Of a stretch of 64,000 nucleotides of DNA, positions 24,467 to 34,214 are shown one piece after another. The notes beneath the pieces are model-generated. The model did not search any database and was not told the origin of the DNA. It saw only the letters and a program-made list of their open reading frames with translations. The stretch lies in contig NC_088786.1 of assembly GCF_949628265.1 (NCBI RefSeq), positions 22,775,681-22,839,680 on the forward strand, written 5' to 3'. This DNA is from Cloeon dipterum. Lineage: Eukaryota; Arthropoda; Insecta; Ephemeroptera; Baetidae. The position numbers were made by a program, and so were the translations under genes. The first letter of the stretch is position 1; every line of letters begins with the position of its first letter.

Positions 24467-26792
24467 TTACACCATGCGACGGAGCAGGGCATTAATCGTA
24501 TCTTCACGGTTACCGAAGTCACCACCCTCGACATAGTGCGTCGTCTTCTTGCGCCAGCCACCAGTGGGTGTGTTCAGCTGAAAAATAATTCAATTGTTAA
24601 AATATCGATAAAGAAAATAATTCAGCAATGAATTTATATCAAAAATGTTTGCTTCTCAACAAAGAAATTCTAATCAAATTTCTTCCAGTTTCAAAACAAA
24701 TTATTCTTTGACATCATGGAAGGTGTGCAAAGTCATTTCAGACTTTGACGCCATGGAAATGTCACAATAAAGTGCAGCACTAAATTAAAAAAAGGATAAT
24801 ACCTTGAATGGCCACAAGAAGTTTGAGGCGTATTTGAACCTAGGTCCAACAGTGAAGATTTCGTGGATCAAATCTTCAACGCAAATGATGCTTCCGTCCT
24901 TCTTGCCTGGAAAATGATCATAATATTAGATTGATATACTTGTCTCGAATATCCTAGTTGTTTTTTTGGTATTTCTAGAATAATTTGTCTGCAAGTTTAA
25001 ACTAGCTGAGGAAACATTAATTATTTCAACAACACTCTCAATGCAGATTTATCTAGTCCATAAGCGAAACCGCACAACTAACAATAATTGCGCAGAATTA
25101 GAATGGACAGTGCGGACATTTCATAATTGTGTCTAGACTCACCAAGGGCGTTCTCAATGATTTCATTGCTGGTGATGGGAATGCGCCTGCCCTGTACCTT
25201 GCCGAACCCTCTCTTGTAGATGAGCTCACGCACGCTCTTCAGGTTGGGGTATCCCCAGGTGACGTGGGGCTCGCAGATGCGCAGCATGTTCAATGTGGCC
25301 TACGAATGGAGAAAAAATACTAACAACTTTATTTGGAAAAAATACACGCAAAATGCTATCATGATAATGCACACAACATGCAATTAATTGCACACTTTTC
25401 AGTATCGTTAGCTTTCATCAATTATTTCAGGCAACGTGAAGAAAAATTAATTTCAGCATCATAAAGTGGAACACTCAAAACATGTGTTAAGACTGTTAAG
25501 GGTTGCTTTACTTGATGTATTGGCTTAGAAATTACCTTGTTCAGCTTGACGAAGACACCATTGTTGATCTGTCTCAGTCTGAACAGCTGCAGGACCTTCC
25601 TTACCTTGGGAGACACCTGGTTGATACTGAAATAGAGTAAAACCAATACATAAATAAAATGAACAATCATGTTATGTGTTATTTTCAATGATGATGCTCT
25701 TAAATTGTAAAACATTCATGATAAATATCTAGCAGGCTTAAAATTTGGCCGAGATTCAAATAACAAATGGTAGGTAATGTTAAATTATTTCAATTTTCAC
25801 GGGTCAATCAAGTTACTAGCAGTATAATTTATTTAAGTAAAAACCTGATACATGAGAACACATCAAATTGAAAGTATTGGCCAAAGGCAAATTAGAGTTA
25901 GTTACATTATAATGAGGAAGTCGCACTATAAGCAGCAACTGATTATAATTTAAAATATATGGTTCATTGACTCACCCTCTAATGCGGACGACAAAAGCGA
26001 GTTTCGCCTCTCCTGGAATATAGTAGTTTCCACGGTTGCGGGCTTGTCTGGCCAAACGGATTTCTTCCCTCTCCTTCAGGCGGTATTCCTTAACGTACCT
26101 CTCGGCACGCTTGAAAATTTCCCTCCTCTTCTTGAGGCGATCGACCTTAGCCTGAAACCCGAAAGAAATTGGTAAATTGTGACCAAGCAGTTAAGTTTCA
26201 TGCTCAACTGACCTTAAGCGCGGTCTTGACTTTGTGAAGTCTCTCATGATCTCTCCTTTTCCTGCGGAGAAGCACAGATTCTGGGACTGCGGGCAATTTG
26301 TTGCCGACCGGGGCCTTCTTGGCAGCCGCTGGTCCCTTCTGAGCTCCCTCCTTGGGCACTGCTTTTTTCTTGCTGAAAAATTTGTAAGTCAAAACTTCAG
26401 CGGCACGCTGCAAATCGCAATCAAAACAAGGGTGTTGTTGCTACCAAAACCACTCGCACGATGTTTATTTTTTACATAAACGAACCGCAATGAAGCAAAT
26501 GTGGGATTTTTATGTCAAATTCAACCAATAACCAAGAAAACTGATGTTCCATGAAGTTGTTATAAATAGCGGCTGCATGGTTTACTTATGAAACACGTTG
26601 ACATGAGGGAAAATGCAAAATTATTTTGAGTATATCGATGACGATGAGTTAAATAACTTTGACCAATTATTAAAATCAAGTAGTCTGGATATTAATTAAT
26701 AAGATCTGTGCTATTAAAACACAATATTTTTCATGATTGTTTCAATATTTTGAGATTCAACCAAGATAAAATTTTACTCACGTATCGCTCAT
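24467..26792 (-). CDS. RpL7: 60S ribosomal protein L7 (uL30), seven coding exons
   Basis: Structural protein of the large cytosolic ribosomal subunit. Coding exons on the minus strand are 26792-26782, 26372-26213, 26151-25976, 25626-25536, 25299-25143, 24906-24803 and 24577-24467. They sum to 810 nt, giving 269 residues plus TAA. All six introns are GT-AG and the frame closes exactly. The protein starts [13 protein letters not shown] and has a long Lys/Arg-rich N-terminal arm. The L30-type core runs from about residue 107 ([10 protein letters not shown], then [19 protein letters not shown]). The conserved tail includes SNFLWPFKL and [20 protein letters not shown]. It is about 20 residues longer than human RPL7 (248), mostly in the N-terminal arm. 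The first coding exon holds only 11 nt, a common ribosomal-protein arrangement. Three introns appear to carry snoRNAs. Ltn1 is divergently transcribed about 0.55 kb away. Family identity is certain; exon edges are by inspection. Confidence 0.98.
24643..24765 (-). ncRNA. Candidate H/ACA-box snoRNA in RpL7 intron 6
   Basis: The host-strand sequence folds into the hairpin-hinge-hairpin-tail plan of H/ACA guides. The 5' hairpin (24764-24709) has lower stem TGACAT/ATGTCA continued by CATGG/CCATG after a 3-nt bulge. Above it are an internal pocket (CGT opposite CACACCTT), upper stem CAAAGTC/GACTTTG and a 6-nt loop. The hinge carries AGAATA at 24707-24702, which fits the H box ANANNA. The 3' hairpin has outer stem TTTGTTTT/GAAGCAAA and inner stem AAGAAATT/AATTTCTT. 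It is followed by ACA (24648-24646) and a 3-nt tail. The distance from the inner stem to ACA is about 13-14 nt, close to the 14-16 expected. The 3' end lies about 65 nt from the intron acceptor. The RNA target is unknown. No expression evidence was available. Confidence 0.62.
24983..25112 (-). ncRNA. Candidate H/ACA-box snoRNA in RpL7 intron 5
   Basis: The 5' hairpin has lower stem GTCCAT/ATGGAC (25108-25103 with 25061-25056) and a pocket of TCTAATT opposite TTTCGCTT. Its upper stem is CTGCGCAA/TTGTGCGG with two G-U pairs. The hinge holds AGATAA at 25054-25049, an H box match, placed 15 nt after the upper stem as the family rule predicts. The 3' hairpin is closed by a perfect TCTGCA/TGCAGA stem (25047-25042 with 24993-24988). 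ACA follows (24988-24986) with a 3-nt tail. The inner fold of the 3' hairpin is less clear. The position about 76 nt from the acceptor is typical of intron-encoded snoRNAs. The target was not determined. Confidence 0.6.
25393..25468 (-). ncRNA. Candidate C/D-box snoRNA in RpL7 intron 4
   Basis: The 76-nt unit is bounded by a perfect terminal stem, CACTTT at its 5' end and AAAGTG at its 3' end. Immediately inside are a C box ATGATGC (one change from RUGAUGA) and a D box CTGA abutting the 3' stem. Internal D' (CTGA) and C' (TGATGAA) boxes are 6 nt apart. All four boxes are in the correct order and spacing for a 2'-O-methylation guide. The antisense elements would be the roughly 11 nt just upstream of each D box, ending ACGTTGC before D' and ACGATA before D. 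Targets were not assigned. The unit lies on the host strand about 93 nt from the acceptor. Confidence 0.68.
26539..26599 (-). other. Long stem-loop in RpL7 intron 1
   Basis: On the host strand GTGTTTCAT pairs with ATGGAACAT. The stem is extended outward by AAC/GTT (2-nt bulge) and inward by AAGT/ACTT (1-nt bulge), with a 26-nt loop. That is about 16 pairs. No H box or convincing C/D boxes accompany it, so its class is open. Confidence 0.35.
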
Positions 26793-27338
26793 GGCTGCTA
26801 CAGGCTCACGAAAGACGGCGAACACGAACGGCGATGGACTGTAGTGTAGTGCATGCGCAATGCGCAACTCAGAAAAAAAAGAAGCAATGAAATGAAGCGC
26901 GCGAAAATTTTAAACTAGCCCATGCCTTGGTGTGGGATGGTGTGGGACTGTGGGAGCATAGCAATGGTCGTGCCAGCCTGCTGGGAAAGGTTTAGTTCTG
27001 TTATGGAAAAGTAGCTAGAGGCGCTGATATCACTTTGTTGATGTTTTCATAAGTACAGTAACTTGCCATCGCAGTGTTGCTGCAAACGTGTCCCTTGCCT
27101 CTTTGGTAATTTCAATTAATAATTATTAGTACTCGACTTATGTAGCTACACTCACTCTATCGATTAGTAAGAAGAGAAGTAAGTTTTGATTTTTAATTAT
27201 TTGATTATTCGTTCTGAACTTTATTATTTTATTATATTTATAGGAGTTATATGTTACGTAAACTCTTCAGTGATCAATTTAATGGACAGTGCTGAAGCGT
27301 AAATCAGTTTTTGAACATTAACAACTCTGTTGGACATC
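26793..27338. promoter_or_regulatory. Divergent RpL7/Ltn1 promoter region
   Basis: This 546-bp interval separates the start codons of two divergently transcribed genes. On the RpL7 side the minus strand has a short pyrimidine run (TCTTTC, about 26815-26810) suited to a TOP-type start 18-23 nt before the ATG. Further upstream is a TGCGCA-rich, NRF-1-like pair (about 26850-26866). On the Ltn1 side there is a half DRE (TATCGAT, 27157-27163) and a TCAGT initiator-like word near 27268. A GTAAGT donor near 27180 and a TTTATAG acceptor near 27241 could bound a 5' UTR intron. No TATA box is obvious for either gene. Shared regulation is inference. Confidence 0.6.
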
Positions 27339-30300
27339 ATGGGCAAGAATAACAAGGCCCAGCGAACAAAAAACAACGCACGGGTAAAGTTTTGTACTAA
27401 GTTATGATTTTTATTTTTTACTCTGCTAGAAGTGCTATTCACCATTATGTGTATGCTATGTAAACAAGAATTGTTTTCGAGTTGCTCCATAATTTTTGTA
27501 TTAATTTGTTCCTATAAATATTTATTTAGCCATCAAGCAGTGGCCGTAGCGCACAGCTGTTAGAGACCAATGTCTCTTTCTCTTCACATCAAGCAGAAGG
27601 ATTTGGTTCTCCGCTGCCATCATTTGCTGGTCTTTCAAATTTAACCTTGGATGATGGAGAATCGCAATCATTGGACCCGCAAACTCAACTGATATTGAAA
27701 AAGCTCAATAAAAAAGATGCTGTCACCCGACAGAAGGTGCTGAACATTGATAAAAGAAAACATTCATAATTTTAAAATTTCTTTAGGGTCTGCAAGAGCT
27801 GGGTGAAGTTTGTGTCGCTGCAGAAGAACAGGAAATCAAAGCAATTTTGAAGTTGTGGCCACGAATGTTCTCCTCTCTGAGCACAGATCCTGATCATCGA
27901 GTTCGAGAAGCAACGTTTGTGGCTCACAAGCATGTAGCCAAGAAGGCTGGCAGAAATTTGGCACCATATTTGAAAAATTTGTCTGGACCTTGGTTTGTTG
28001 GACAGTTTGACACATTCGCACCAGCCTCAAGTGCTGCCCAGGCAGCATTCAAGGTAATATAATTTACAATAAGGCTGTGCATTCCTTAACACCAAGTTAC
28101 TGTTGTAGGATTCATTTCCAGACAAGAAATATGAAGATGCTGTCAAGTACTGTCAAAAAGAGATTTTATCATACATATCTGAGAACATGTTAAGCCAAAC
28201 TATTGAAACTGTGGCTTATGAAAAGTAGGTTGTTTGTCGTTTCTTTGGCTCTGTGAACGGATTATTCCATTAAATTAAATTCAGGTCTCTTTCCCCTGAT
28301 GAGCTGGAGGCCAGGATGGAACGAGTTCTCACAAGCAACTTGAAAGCGTACAATTCGTTACTCTCAGAGCAGCCAACAAGTCAAATCAAGGAAATGGCGG
28401 AGGCCAACAAGGCCATCACAACGTCCAACAAATTCTGGAAGCTGAACAAACACAAGTCTCCATTTGTACGCAGAGCTTGGTTTACAGCCATGGCTTCAAT
28501 TCTGCATACCGCTGATTTCCTCCTCGAAGGGCAAGCTGCTCAAACCGTTCCTGCCATCTTTGGAAGTTTGGACGAGTCGGACCCGATCGTTCTTTCGTCT
28601 GTTTGGGATGCAGCTCTCAGTGCCATAATCTCAATCAAAGTACTGAGAAACACAATTGCACCCATATGTTAAATCTTAAACCAAAAATTTTGTAGGACTG
28701 CTGGTCACATGTTAACTGCGAGAAAGTAGTTTTTCCAAAGCTGTGGCATGTCTTGAAAGAAGGTGGCTATGGGAACTCTGCTACTATTTTTCCAAACATG
28801 CTGCCTTTAATCAGCAAAGTTGAACCAAAAGACAAGACTGTCTTCACCGCCAAGTTCTTCTCCAACATGCTAATTGGGTTAGTTTTAAATTTAATAATTG
28901 TGTTATTATTATTAAATTTGATAATTTTCCTAGGCTTGGACAAAAGTCTGTTCTCCAAAGCTTGTCTGAGAGCAGTGCTATTGTGACTGCATACATTGAG
29001 TGCCTCAGATACGTCATTAATATAGAGGATGTGAAAGAAAGCAAGGAAACACTTGTTAAGCAACAGGTAATGGAAGAAAAATTTAAGAAAATTCCGCTCA
29101 ACTTCGATTTCTTACTCTTTCCTTAGTTCTCGATTAATTTGGTGAACATATACTTACCCAGGTCACTAAAAATATTAGTAAATCATTTTGACTATGTAGA
29201 TGATAAAAGAGTAAATTAATGTACAATAACTAGTCCAATAAGACTGTTTATCTTATTAAAGTCTGCATATGATTCATTAGCTTCTAGGTGTGATCAGCCA
29301 GCAAATGTTTTACACATCAATTTTAAATTTTCAGCTCCTGCCCTTGCTTAACGCTTGTATTCTTGACCGGAAATTTCATCTGACCATCAACGCACTGGCT
29401 CTGCAACTTTCGAATTTGCTCCCAGCGTGGAACAGCTCAAATTTAGACGAACCAATTTGGTGGCACTTTGGTTCAATGCTCTCTGACTTCAATGAGAGTT
29501 CAGAATTGAATCATCAGTCTTTCGTGGAGTTGGTTGTCCTCCTGGCCGATCCCTCCAAAATCAAGAAGCCCCGTAGGGTGAACTTTGCTGGAGGAGATGA
29601 CGAACATATCAAGAAAGTTGACAGTGAACCTGAGGAGAGGCAAACTGTTGCTTACTGGCAGCCACTGCTCAGAATTGCCACCTGCGCTGCCACTTACGCT
29701 TTGGATGCTGCTCTTACTACAAAATCGCCAGAAAAGCTTGTTTCTACTCTATTTCATCTTGTAAAAGCGTTCAAGAGTGAAGAGTTTTTCAAGACTGTCA
29801 GACCATCAGTTTTTTCTTTTTACGAGGATATTTTCAAGCTGCTGAATGAAGAGAGAGGAGACAGCAAGGAAATAATCAAGATGATATTCCTGCTTTTTGA
29901 ATTTCTCGATCAAGATGAGAAGTCCACTGCTTATGATAATTTCACAAAGGTAATACTGATTTAATTGTAAGCAACTCACCAGACCACTTTTTATTCCAAT
30001 TATATGAATCAGATTGCAGACCGTAGCATCCTTCTGTGTTGCATTGAAGAAGCAGTGCATGCTGACAAGTTGGGAGAAAAGTCAGTGATTATGTGGTTGC
30101 GCAGTGCCGGCATGAGCGATGTCATGCTTACTTTAGCCAAAGAAGTCTCAAACATGCTGGAGTCTACTGAGAAGCAGAAATCTACTTCTTGGACAATATT
30201 GAAATTGTGCTTCTCACCCTCCACTCAACATGACAAAGGTAGGCATTAAGGAAAATGGATTCTGTTCATGACATTCACCTTTAAATTTTTGCAGAAATTT

Positions 30301-33300
30301 TTGCCAACTTCAACACTGTATCGGCAATCATGCTCATCTTCTGCGAGGCCCTGGCGGTTCCAAAAACTGCATTAGATGACAGAACTACTTTGGAATCTTA
30401 TGCAAATTTCATCGGCGAACTAATGAGCTCTCTCTTCAGCCAGCAGTTCAAACTTTGCGAAAATACTCTGCAAGAACTGCTCTTGGGGACATTCAAACTG
30501 TGCTGCTCGTCCATTGGGCTCAGCCCAGCTGCCTCAGACAGTCTCCAGAATGCTTTGGTTAATGGTGTCATGCATCTGAAATACTCCAGCAAAAATGTGA
30601 TTGACATGAGCAAGAAATTTGCCAGCGTTGTTAGGCATGAGTTTTCATTCATGAACTTGAAGCCCGTAACTTGCATAGGAAAATTCTTGGAAACCGTCAA
30701 CTGCACTGAGGCCTTCGAGGTTTTCTTGAATGGCCAGCCTAAATATCAGGGTTGGCAAAAGCAACTTGAGGATGCTTGTATGCTGAACGAAGTCGTGCAA
30801 GGCGTTTACTGGCCAAAGGGAAACAAAATTCCTCTGGCAACAAGCGTTGATTGTATTTTTGACTTCACTGTGGAAACACTTCTGAGAGCCAACCTTTTAC
30901 TTGAAATGCTGAATAGGAAAGCAGCTCTTCCAAATGAAGCGTACTCTGATTTGAAAGGAGAGGTGCCAATTGAAGAGTTGGAGACTGAACTGGAATTCAA
31001 CTCTGTGTATTCTGACGCAATTTTGAAAGAAATGACCAGCCTTATTCAGGCATTTGTTATCTGCGATAAAACTGTTTCACACTACAAAAACGTGAGTATT
31101 AATTTATGGGAAATTACGGATAAACACACATTTTTGTTATTTCAGAACCCAAACTGCTCTAAAATTTCAGTGGACATTTCTATGCTGAAACATGTGATGG
31201 ATACTCTTTCAGTAAAGCTGCCACCTAGCTTTATTTCTAAAAATTTTGCTGTAATGTTTGACAGGTACTTGAACCTAATAATTTATAATGGATGTTTATT
31301 ATTTGAGTTTTCTAGTCTGAGAGCTGGTAATTATCCTGCATATTGGGTTGTGGTCCAGCTCTGCCAATGGGATGACCATCTCCCTGACCAACTCTGCGAT
31401 GCCTTGGCGGAACCAGTTGCAGAAGTCCTTCCGTGGAGACTTTGGCTGTTTCAAGTATGTTTTGCGATTTAATGTCTTGAAGGAATTTAAATGTATCTGT
31501 TAATAGTGGCAGGCGATCTTGTGCGGCAAGCCAAATGTTACAGGACAGTATTACAGGGAGGGTAATGAACTGTTGGATAAGAAGGATCCACTGTGCGCCC
31601 GCTACTTCACTGATTTTCAAGCCTTCATGAACCATACAGAGGAGGTCGACAAACTTCTGGATCTAGTGATTAAGTGGAGCAAGCTGGAGTACTGGAAATC
31701 AGCTTTTGAGTATAGCCATTTGATTTCTTTGTGCTTTCAGTGTTTTATACTTAATTTTTGTTACAGAGGAGATTTAGAAGAGCACAATCAATTCATTGCT
31801 GTCATCACTTTTCTCACTCGGCTGATTGAAATCAATGCTTCTAAACTGCATCACACTCAGTGGGATACTGTCCTCTGTTCCCTTGCTGGCTATCTTCAAA
31901 ATGCCAAGAAATTTGTGGTGTAAGTTGATCATCAGTAAGGCCTGGAGCTTTAATCCTAATTTTACTATTGCAATTTTCAGGCAACAACCAACCAACCCAA
32001 TACACGCTGCAAAACTGGTTTCACTGTGCCCATTGGTTAAGAACATTCAGTTCTTCATGAAAATCCTTGAAAAGGGGAGCGGAACGAAAACTAATGTCAG
32101 CAAACCTGAGAATTTGCTGGACGAGTGGAAGAGTTTATTTGTGCCCGAGTTTTATTCAATTTTGATGTCATTTTACTTCGCTTCAATGGGTACGTGAAGA
32201 AATACTAGAGCGTCGCAATTACTAATTCAAATCATTCCAGAGGCGACAATTGTTCCCTTGTTTGAGCAAACAAAAATGTCAGCAGTCGGATCATGCCTTG
32301 CCAGTGTGCCCCAAGATTGGCTTGTGCAGCTTGCTCCTCCCAAGCACATGGTGAAGCAACACAAGTTGATATCCAATCAGGAAAAACGCGTCCAGGACTT
32401 GGTTCTTCTGCTTGCTCCACTCCTTCATTCAACAGACAGAAACCTGAAAGTCACGGCTTACCATCTTCTAAAGAAGTAATTTGCTATTATTATGACAAAA
32501 CATTAATTCAATCAAATAATCTGTTGCAGAATGTTGAAAGAGTTGGTGAAAAAAGATGAAGAGTACTTACTCTCGGTGGACACTGACGCAGTTGATACCA
32601 AAAAGCTGGCCTGTGAGCTTCTGGAAAAAGAGCTGGCAGAAACGCATGAGGTGGTGAAGGCGATGCTGAGCGACTTCAGAGTTGGCGACTGCTGCATCGT
32701 CCAGCCATTCACTGATGGCCACATTTACACCTACTCCTACCTCATGATTTGGAGTCTTCTCCTGGACATGTGCAAGGAGGCAAAGTCTGAGCTCCGCTAC
32801 CAGCTCTCTTGCTGGCTGAAGTGAGTTCAAGCTGGAAAGTAGGTGTCCGTGACTTAACGCATGTTTCTAATCAACAGCAACGGAGGCTACACAAAGACTA
32901 TGCTGGAAATCGTGTTCCGTCTGATGCCCGATTACGTGATTCAGCCGTTCCATGGGAACGCAGATCGCGTTGTCAGTAAGGAGGCGTCAGAAATGTTCAC
33001 CCATGAACACAGCCCAAGCTATGAAGGCAAATACACAAGCGGTAGCATTATGAAGATGGCTTGCTGGATCTACCTGAAGAGTTTGCTCCACCTTCCTGCG
33101 CTGGTCAGAGATTGGTGGACCGATTTGGACCCTCAAATGTCTGGTTTAGTGGAGAGACTCACCGCATCCCTCGTCTCTAAACATGTGATAGGCATTGAGA
33201 TGAAGTCTGTTCTGGAGAGGAAGGAGAGCTGCACTGAATTGGAGGTACAAAGAACTAATTGGCTTAGGGGAAGTCGGTCATATTCTCTCATGCAGATTAA

Positions 33301-33849
33301 AGTTCATCCACTTGCGCGAGAGGTGATTGCGACTTACACTGTGGATGAAGTCAGAATGGAGCTGACAGTTACCTTGCCTGTCAATCATCCTCTTGGCCCG
33401 ATCAGAGTTGAAGGAAACAACACAATTGACATTGCCAAGTGGAAGCAATGGGTGAAACAGCTCACCATCTTCTTGACTCACCAGGTATGATTCAATTAAA
33501 TTTTAATGTCATGCTGATAGAAAATTAACTATGATTCTAGAATGGATCTATCTGGGATGGACTGATGCTATGGAAGAGAAATCTGGACAACAAGTTCCAG
33601 GGTGTGGAGGAATGCTACATTTGCTACTCAATATTGCACAGCTCAAACTATCAAATACCAAAGCTCTCATGCCGAACTTGTCACAAAAAATTCCACTCCT
33701 CGTGCCTGGTAAGTAACATTTAGCTTAACTTCCTTTTCTGTCACTTTCTTAAGATAAATTATTCATTACGTTCCTGTTGAAACTTTCAGTATCGGTGGTT
33801 CCACACTAGCAACAACTCGACCTGTCCGCTTTGCAGGAACCTTTTCTAA
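27339..33849 (+). CDS. Ltn1: E3 ubiquitin-protein ligase Listerin (Ltn1), 21 coding exons
   Basis: Ribosome quality-control ligase that ubiquitylates nascent chains on stalled 60S subunits. Coding exons: 27339-27383, 27530-27736, 27787-28053, 28109-28224, 28285-28639, 28696-28877, 28934-29066, 29335-29949, 30013-30238, 30295-31091, 31146-31264, 31316-31454, 31507-31709, 31767-31919, 31981-32189, 32241-32475, 32530-32820, 32878-33244, 33296-33484, 33541-33708 and 33790-33849. The sum is 5076 nt, 1691 residues, close to human LTN1 (1766). The start is [11 protein letters not shown], followed by a conserved N-terminal domain and a long helical HEAT-like body. An RWD-like region (about 1554-1640) precedes a C-terminal RING. 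Its ligands C1641, C1644, C1660, C1663, H1668, C1671, C1684 and C1687 form a C4HC3 set and all are intact. The acceptor of exon 13 is ambiguous by 6 nt. Introns are mostly 50-150 bp. Identity is secure; minor exon edges may shift. Confidence 0.97.
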
Positions 33850-33934
33850 CTTATGGACAGAAGCCATCTTTCACTTGTTACAGTTCAGCGGAACAATTAA
33901 TTTTTGGATATAGTCCTACTTATGTTAAATATCA

Positions 33935-33940
33935 AATAAA
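33935..33940 (+). promoter_or_regulatory. Poly(A) signal of Ltn1
   Basis: AATAAA lies 86 nt after the Ltn1 stop codon and is the first canonical signal downstream, implying a 3' UTR of about 100-110 nt ending near 33955. It faces the poly(A) signal of the convergent ZP gene. Confidence 0.75.
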
Positions 33941-33966
33941 AACGGGGTTTTTAAAAAGACTTAAGG

Positions 33967-33972
33967 TTTATT
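33967..33972 (-). promoter_or_regulatory. Candidate poly(A) signal of the ZP-domain gene
   Basis: AATAAA on the minus strand lies about 245 nt after the ZP stop codon. Cleavage 15-25 nt beyond it would place the 3' end within the last bases of the Ltn1 transcript. An ATTAAA at 34158-34153 is a nearer, weaker alternative. Confidence 0.5.
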
Positions 33973-34214
33973 AATCAGAAGGAATATTTACAATGATATC
34001 AATCATAGCACAGAATTAAATTTAAAATGAGCAAATACCCGCAATCAAAAATCGGCTCACTTCTATACAGTTACCTCTCTTATACACTTTCCGACAAATC
34101 TATTCTACAACAGAGCTTTACTACATGCTTGGCACATTGGAGTCGATATATCTTTAATAAATACTCTTGCTCATGTATATCAGTTGGTCTTTCCGCAAGC
34201 TTTGCCTCTAGTAA

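Noticed and set aside
25672..25831. Possible third H/ACA snoRNA in RpL7 intron 3 (TAAATTAT/ATAATTTA stem, ACATTA, then GTTATTT/AAATAAC and ACA)
   Set aside because: The stems are only A/T pairs in AT-rich DNA, the second hairpin is too long and no guide pocket or upper stem is evident.
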